Positions 7,034 through 10,496 of a stretch of DNA of 10,496 bases are shown here, piece after piece. The DNA lies in assembly GCA_029933635.1 (NCBI GenBank), contig JAOZNS010000082.1:1-10496 (forward strand), in the 5' to 3' direction. The DNA is from Candidatus Zixiibacteriota bacterium. Lineage in GTDB: Bacteria; Zixibacteria; MSB-5A5; SM1-73. The translations under genes and the position numbers were made by a program. Within the stretch, counting starts at the first letter, position 1; every line of letters starts with the position of its first letter. The notes under the pieces were generated by a model, which saw only the letters and a list, made by a program, of their open reading frames with translations, searched no databases and was not told the origin of the DNA.

Positions 7034-8590
7034 TTAGAAGAACTCTCGGTCTATTTTCACCCTTTCGAATCCTTTCTCCTCCTTAACTCGATCCTTCAGC
7101 CAATCTTCATAAAGGTGTATCTTAGCTGGGATAGCAAAGGGTGATTGTGGAGAGGTGATCAAAGCCTCACCCGCTTCCAGCATTTGAATTTCCGTGCCCA
7201 GATCAGAGATATCCTGCTTGGCTGAGGATTTCACTATATTTCGGTCCCGTTCATCAGCCAATCCCAGAATGAAAAGGGTGTTGAATTGAGACAAAAGTTC
7301 CTCATCGATCAATTTAGGCTGTTGAGTGATGGCACACAATCCGGTTTTAAATTTTCTTCCCTCTCTGGAGATCTGAGCGAAGATGTTTATGTCGGATCTT
7401 CCCTTTTGTGAAAGTACCCTCTGGGCCTCCTCCATCACGATGATGGTGGGCAGAAGCCTTTTGAACTTCGTCGGGTCTTGATAAGCTTTGGTGTGATGAT
7501 AGAATACCGCCCGGGATAAAACCGCCGAGACCAACAGCTCCTCCTGTTCTGACATGTTGGAGGTATCCACCAAAACCAGCTTGCCCGATTCAAGATCGGC
7601 GATCACGTTTCTGGTGATGGATAGTTCTGGATCCTGATGGATGAAGGGAAGCCTTAAAATTTGTTCCACCCTTCTTTGAATTACCGCAGCGGTCGATTCG
7701 AAGAATCCCTTTCCTCCTGAAAATTTGATCAAAAGATCCTCCAATTTGATATGAGCGATCTGCTCCATCCAGTTCTCACCAAAAAGATATCTTGCCGTAT
7801 AGAGGAGTTCAACCTGTGGCTGGGTGAAATCGTATATGTGACGAAAGTCTTTTATATCTATCTCCCGTGGGCTTATTTTCAGCTTGTTGTGAGGACCTTT
7901 TAGATTCCGCGAGCTGTAAACTCTCAGCCGTTTTTCCGACAAGGGATGATCAACCAAACCCTTATGATGCGGGTCCCCACCACCATCATAGTATTCGCCA
8001 TGGGGATCCAAGATAAGCATGCTGTATCTAGAAGATTCCATCACCTTTGCTGAAAGAACTTTCATCAGATTGCTCTTCCCCATGCCGGTGGTGGCGAAGA
8101 TCCCGATGTGATATGGAAAGATCTCCCCTGAGATTCCCACCCGAAAGTCTAACACTTCCTCGCCCGATCTTAAAAATCCGATCTCCAGATCGCCCATAAA
8201 ATTTTTAAGAAATTGAAAATCCTTCTTCTGAGGGATCCTCACCTTGGAGAAATGAGAGGGGATAGTTTTAGGCTTTTTAAAGTCATTCCCTTTAATATAT
8301 CCCAAGGGGACACATCGACCAACCTTGTAAAGCCTTCTTTCCTTTTCATAGAAGCAGAAAGGCTCTTTTTGCTTATCCAGAAGCATCATATTTCCTGCAG
8401 TTCTCTCGGACCAATTAGGATCAGAAGCCTCCACACCATAGCTTATATCCACCACCCTCAAGAGATAGGGTAGTCCTCTTTCCTCATCCTCAGCCAGAAG
8501 TATATCCCCTAAATGTAGATCCTCCTCATAAAAGGTCCGAAAATACAATTCGGTTATCTTCTTTCCGATTATTCTTCCCTTATAATCCAT
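7034..8590 (-). CDS. herA: HerA-type hexameric DNA translocase/helicase
   Basis: From the ATG at 8590 the protein has 518 aa. Residues 1-100 fit the HAS beta-barrel (GRIIGKKITELYF...LGDILLAED). The RecA-like core follows, with Walker A ATTGMGKS (166-173, K172), LDPHGEY, Walker B IIVMEEAQ with E387/E388, the arginine-finger-type ISREGRKF (R409, R412), and the sensor ITQQP. HerA forms a hexameric ring that pumps duplex DNA into the NurA nuclease. NurA is encoded immediately upstream, which supports the pairing. The frame extends upstream to an ATG at 8644 and a TTG at 8656. I prefer 8590 because AAAAGGA precedes it by 7 nt and the upstream 22 residues add nothing domain-like, though this leaves a 113-bp gap to nurA. 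HerA relatives also serve in anti-phage systems with other nucleases, but the neighbours here are the repair set. Confidence 0.93.
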   Translation of the reverse strand: MDYKGRIIGKKITELYFRTFYEEDLHLGDILLAEDEERGLPYLLRVVDISYGVEASDPNWSERTAGNMMLLDKQKEPFCFYEKERRLYKVGRCVPLGYIKGNDFKKPKTIPSHFSKVRIPQKKDFQFLKNFMGDLEIGFLRSGEEVLDFRVGISGEIFPYHIGIFATTGMGKSNLMKVLSAKVMESSRYSMLILDPHGEYYDGGGDPHHKGLVDHPLSEKRLRVYSSRNLKGPHNKLKISPREIDIKDFRHIYDFTQPQVELLYTARYLFGENWMEQIAHIKLEDLLIKFSGGKGFFESTAAVIQRRVEQILRLPFIHQDPELSITRNVIADLESGKLVLVDTSNMSEQEELLVSAVLSRAVFYHHTKAYQDPTKFKRLLPTIIVMEEAQRVLSQKGRSDINIFAQISREGRKFKTGLCAITQQPKLIDEELLSQFNTLFILGLADERDRNIVKSSAKQDISDLGTEIQMLEAGEALITSPQSPFAIPAKIHLYEDWLKDRVKEEKGFERVKIDREFF

Positions 8591-8597
8591 CTCCATA

Positions 8598-8604
8598 TCC
8601 TTTT
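8598..8604 (-). promoter_or_regulatory. Ribosome binding site deciding the herA start
   Basis: On the minus strand AAAAGGA lies 7 nt before the ATG at 8590. The alternative upstream starts (ATG 8644, TTG 8656) have no comparable Shine-Dalgarno. Confidence 0.5.
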
Positions 8605-8703
8605 CATTCGTTGTGTATCTCAGATTTGTAGTAGCTTGATTCATCAAGCCCGACAAAAGGATTTAACCCGATCGCAACTATTTCTTTTTATTTGACCTGA
8701 TTT

Positions 8704-9762
8704 TCATCTATTCAAATCTGCATTTAGCAACTCATGAAAATCGACAAACAAAAGATCCCAGTCGGTGGTGGTGACGCCTTTCTCAAAAGCTTTGGACTGC
8801 AACTTATATCTGATGTCTTCTATCTCTGATAAGGTTATTCGAGAGAGGTTATGAGCCTCTGCCAGAGGATAAGGGTAGCCCAAAAAAGCTGGGTCGCCTG
8901 CGAAAAAGGATAAAATGGAGAAAATCAAATTCACATCCACTGGATCGAGTTGATTTATATCTACTCGGAAAGCAAAATCGGATGAAGCTTTGAGCTTTGC
9001 CACATATATCTTCCCCAGATAGCCAGGGCTTTTGACATGAAGCCTCTGGTCAGAAATCTGACAGAACCATTTTGAATTGGGCAGAAAATTTTCAGCTTTC
9101 TTCATCACTGCCGGAATCAAAGAAGATTTGTCTCCCCAGTAAATGGTGCTGGTTTTGCTCACCCCTACCAGATGAACACCTTTATCTTTGGCTTTTTGAG
9201 CGAGCTTAAGCAGGAAGTTATAAGGTGGAGCAATGCTTGCCTTAAGCGAACCATCCACAAGCAACATATCACCACTTTCCAGCTGATCTAAAAGCTTTTG
9301 AGTTAATTTCCATTCGGTGAAATTTCGGAGGCGATCTAATATCTTCTCCGTTCCAGGAGCTTTTGAAGGTTCCTCACCCACAAGATCATAATAAGTGGAA
9401 GCATACATCTGAGAAAGGTTAGCCTGTGAAATCACCTTTAGCTGTAAGGGTATTACCTTCTGATCAAGCTTCTTCCTTCCTCGATAGATAACTGCGCTCA
9501 CCCGATATACACCGATTAAAAAAGATCTTCCTTTAAGCACAGTAGCAGAACCTCCATCCACTACCCCAACCCTCCCTTTCGGCTCCTGTTCCTCTATTTT
9601 ATGGAAGGACAGCTCATCTAAGTTTTTGTTCAGAATTAATGGCTCCTTCGCCTCGTCTTCTGAATCGACCTCGATATAAGAGGGCTTTTGATCCAATGCC
9701 TCCCGAATAAAGCTTATTGCATAGTTGATCTCCTCATCGATGGTTTCGTCTATGTCCAACAT
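8704..9762 (-). CDS. nurA: NurA-type 5'-3' DNA nuclease
   Basis: From the ATG at 9762 the protein has 352 aa, slightly longer than many archaeal NurA proteins. It shows the NurA motifs in order: VVDGGSA with D69, an acidic residue E150 about 20 residues before VDGSL with D170, VSKTS with K203, a YPYPLAEAHNL block (H304), and a C-terminal VDFHELL (D341, H343). The Asp/Glu set matches the two-metal RNase H-like active site known for NurA; assigning E150 as catalytic is inference from spacing. It would form a dimer plugged into the HerA hexamer and degrade DNA strands during end resection. The frame extends to a TTG at 9783, but the ATG at 9762 has AAAAAGGA 4 nt upstream. herA follows, and the lipoprotein gene ends 35 bp before this start. 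Confidence 0.92.
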   Translation of the reverse strand: MLDIDETIDEEINYAISFIREALDQKPSYIEVDSEDEAKEPLILNKNLDELSFHKIEEQEPKGRVGVVDGGSATVLKGRSFLIGVYRVSAVIYRGRKKLDQKVIPLQLKVISQANLSQMYASTYYDLVGEEPSKAPGTEKILDRLRNFTEWKLTQKLLDQLESGDMLLVDGSLKASIAPPYNFLLKLAQKAKDKGVHLVGVSKTSTIYWGDKSSLIPAVMKKAENFLPNSKWFCQISDQRLHVKSPGYLGKIYVAKLKASSDFAFRVDINQLDPVDVNLIFSILSFFAGDPAFLGYPYPLAEAHNLSRITLSEIEDIRYKLQSKAFEKGVTTTDWDLLFVDFHELLNADLNR

Positions 9763-9766
9763 TTTT

Positions 9767-9774
9767 TCCTTTTT
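9767..9774 (-). promoter_or_regulatory. Ribosome binding site deciding the nurA start
   Basis: On the minus strand AAAAAGGA precedes the ATG at 9762 by 4 nt. The longer TTG-started form would have its GGAGG inside the coding region and no Shine-Dalgarno upstream. Confidence 0.5.
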
Positions 9775-9797
9775 ATCCTCCAACTTAATTTCGTCTG

Positions 9798-10238
9798 CTA
9801 AGATTTCTGGTTTTCATCCGATTTTATGTTAAAATTTTGTATCTTCCACTTTCCTCTCTTTTTATGCAAGAAGAGTTTTAAAGGCTTCTCCATCTGTTTC
9901 TTTTCTCCGCTCTCTGTAGAGTATTCCAAACTCAACCTCAGTTTCACCTCAGCGCTATCCCTTATGATTACAAAGCTCTTTTTTGCTATACGGGCGCTCT
10001 TAAGTTTTCTCCCCAAGGAAAGACTGTCCAGAATTCGGGAGGATAGGTTTTTTTTCCTATCTTGCACAAGCGAGTCCAGCACCGCTTTACTTTTATGATT
10101 TGCCCCTCTTTCAAATTTCACCAGAAGTTGTTTTATCAGCGCTACATCATCTTCTGGTTTTTTGCCCACACATCCCCAAGAAAACGATGCCAGAAAATAG
10201 CCCCAGATAAAAAGAAGTAAATATCTTTTTCTGTTCAT
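9798..10238 (-). CDS. Small exported lipoprotein-like protein, possible NTF2-like fold
   Basis: The protein has 146 aa. Residues 1-22 are a signal peptide: basic MNRKR, then the hydrophobic stretch LLLFIWGYFLASF, ending FSWG before C23. The Cys and the Gly at -1 fit lipoprotein processing, but Ser at -3 is unusual for a lipobox, so a plain signal peptide or membrane anchor is also possible. The mature part begins with an amphipathic helix (VALIKQLLVKFERGANHK). It continues helical to about residue 80 and ends in alternating beta strands finishing GKWKIQNFNI, a pattern seen in NTF2-like/SnoaL domains, here without recognisable catalytic residues. The function is unknown. It is the first gene after the promoter-like elements and ends 35 bp before nurA, so it probably shares a transcript with the repair genes. 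Confidence 0.75.
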   Translation of the reverse strand: MNRKRYLLLFIWGYFLASFSWGCVGKKPEDDVALIKQLLVKFERGANHKSKAVLDSLVQDRKKNLSSRILDSLSLGRKLKSARIAKKSFVIIRDSAEVKLRLSLEYSTESGEKKQMEKPLKLFLHKKRGKWKIQNFNIKSDENQKS

Positions 10239-10286
10239 TTTAACTTGTTAACTTGCGGTGATGATTTTCGCCTAAAAGCCGATACA

Positions 10287-10315
10287 ATTATAAAAAGAAG
10301 GAGGGCAAAATACAA
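10287..10315 (-). promoter_or_regulatory. Candidate sigma70 promoter for the lipoprotein-nurA-herA run
   Basis: On the minus strand TTGTAT (10315-10310) is separated by 17 bp from a consensus TATAAT (10292-10287). Transcription would start near 10280, giving a 5' leader of about 40 nt before the ATG at 10238. The -10 is perfect and the -35 matches at only three positions, so an activator or an alternative promoter is possible. Confidence 0.45.
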
Positions 10316-10347
10316 CCATTATTTTTGAAAAACACTTTCAAAGGTTG
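10313..10347. repeat. Interrupted inverted repeat upstream of the operon promoter
   Basis: CAACC (10313-10317) can pair with GGTTG (10343-10347), and TTTGAAA (10324-10330) with TTTCAAA (10336-10342) around a 5-nt loop; six bases bulge on one side. It overlaps the -35 of the candidate operon promoter and directly follows the U-tract of the upstream terminator. It could be an operator or a second hairpin. Confidence 0.4.
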
Positions 10348-10350
10348 CGT

Positions 10351-10426
10351 AAAAAAAGTGAGGGCTCACCCTGGTCGGATAGGGGGGCTATAAAACTATC
10401 CTTGAGGAATCCAGAGCTTGCCCTCA
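10351..10426 (-). terminator. Rho-independent terminator or attenuator
   Basis: On the minus strand TGAGGGC (10426-10420) pairs perfectly with GCCCTCA (10365-10359). After one C there is a run of seven T (10357-10351). Inside, CTGG/CCAG and GGATAG/CTATCC make further stems, giving a long branched or interrupted hairpin. The closing stem followed by T7 is the classic intrinsic-terminator form and would stop minus-strand transcripts entering from the right. Confidence 0.6.
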
Positions 10427-10456
10427 TATAACTTTTCTTTTGATTTTTTGAATTCC
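10351..10456 (-). ncRNA. Candidate small structured RNA or attenuated leader of about 105 nt
   Basis: A promoter-like pair at 10463-10491 would start an RNA near 10456, and the stem plus T7 would end it near 10351. The body folds into nested stems: a closing stem 10359-10365/10420-10426, then 10371-10374/10411-10414, then 10377-10382/10396-10401. I recognise no known riboswitch or housekeeping RNA. It may be an independent sRNA, the leader of a read-through operon transcript, or a copy of a dispersed repeat. Confidence 0.35.
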
Positions 10457-10462
10457 GAATCA

Positions 10463-10491
10463 AATATAGGAAATATTAAAAATTGCGTCAA
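10463..10491 (-). promoter_or_regulatory. Strong sigma70-like promoter on the minus strand
   Basis: TTGACG (10491-10486) is followed after exactly 17 bp by TATATT (10468-10463). Each hexamer matches consensus at five of six positions. The predicted start near 10456 lies about 30 nt before the folded segment. It is the best -35/-10 pair I found in the window. Confidence 0.55.
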
Positions 10492-10496
10492 GAGAA

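Noticed and set aside
7034..9762. HerA as part of an anti-phage system (HerA with SIR2 or DUF4297 effectors)
   Set aside because: No SIR2, DUF4297 or other effector gene is present; the partner is a motif-complete NurA followed by Mre11-Rad50, which favours the repair reading.
10338..10427. 29-residue minus-strand frame starting inside the structured RNA
   Set aside because: It reads straight through the terminator stem and the T-tract and has only a weak upstream Shine-Dalgarno.

Overview
The window suggests an uncultivated bacterium, moderately AT-rich by eye, of the kind recovered from metagenomes (possibly FCB-superphylum or WOR-3/Zixibacteria-like). This rests on the mix of genes: a secreted beta-helix/dockerin protein, an NtrC-type sigma-54 response regulator, a signal-peptide-bearing lipoprotein-like protein, and an archaeal-style HerA-NurA-Mre11-Rad50 cluster. 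The taxonomic guess is inference only.

Layout. Bases 2-436 (+) hold the C-terminal end of a secreted protein that enters from the left edge and ends in a type I dockerin-like Ca-binding domain. Every other credible gene is on the minus strand, so the region reads right to left. At the far right (10351-10491) there is a sigma70-like promoter, a folded segment of about 100 nt and a U-tract terminator. They are followed by an inverted repeat and a second promoter-like pair. Then come a small lipoprotein/NTF2-like gene (10238-9798), nurA (9762-8704), herA (8590-7034), a 244-bp gap, mre11 (6789-5653), a 165-bp gap, rad50 (5487-3094), and a membrane-anchored thermonuclease with an Ada-like Cys tail (3017-2391). 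A gene-free stretch of about 440 bp (1952-2390) follows, carrying two palindromic REP-like elements. Last is the sigma-54 response regulator (1951-590), which converges on the dockerin gene.

How the genes work together. NurA (nuclease), HerA (hexameric DNA translocase), Mre11 (nuclease) and Rad50 (zinc-hook ATPase) are the four parts of the archaeal DNA double-strand-break end-resection machine. All the catalytic motifs I looked for are present, so the module looks functional. Mre11-Rad50 would recognise and process the end, and HerA-NurA would carry out long-range resection to give a 3' tail for recombinase loading. The lipoprotein at the head of the run and the membrane-anchored nuclease at its tail lie outside the cytoplasmic pathway; any functional link to it is unproven. 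The most notable non-coding signal is the promoter/folded RNA/terminator unit just upstream of the cluster, which could be a small RNA or an attenuated leader.
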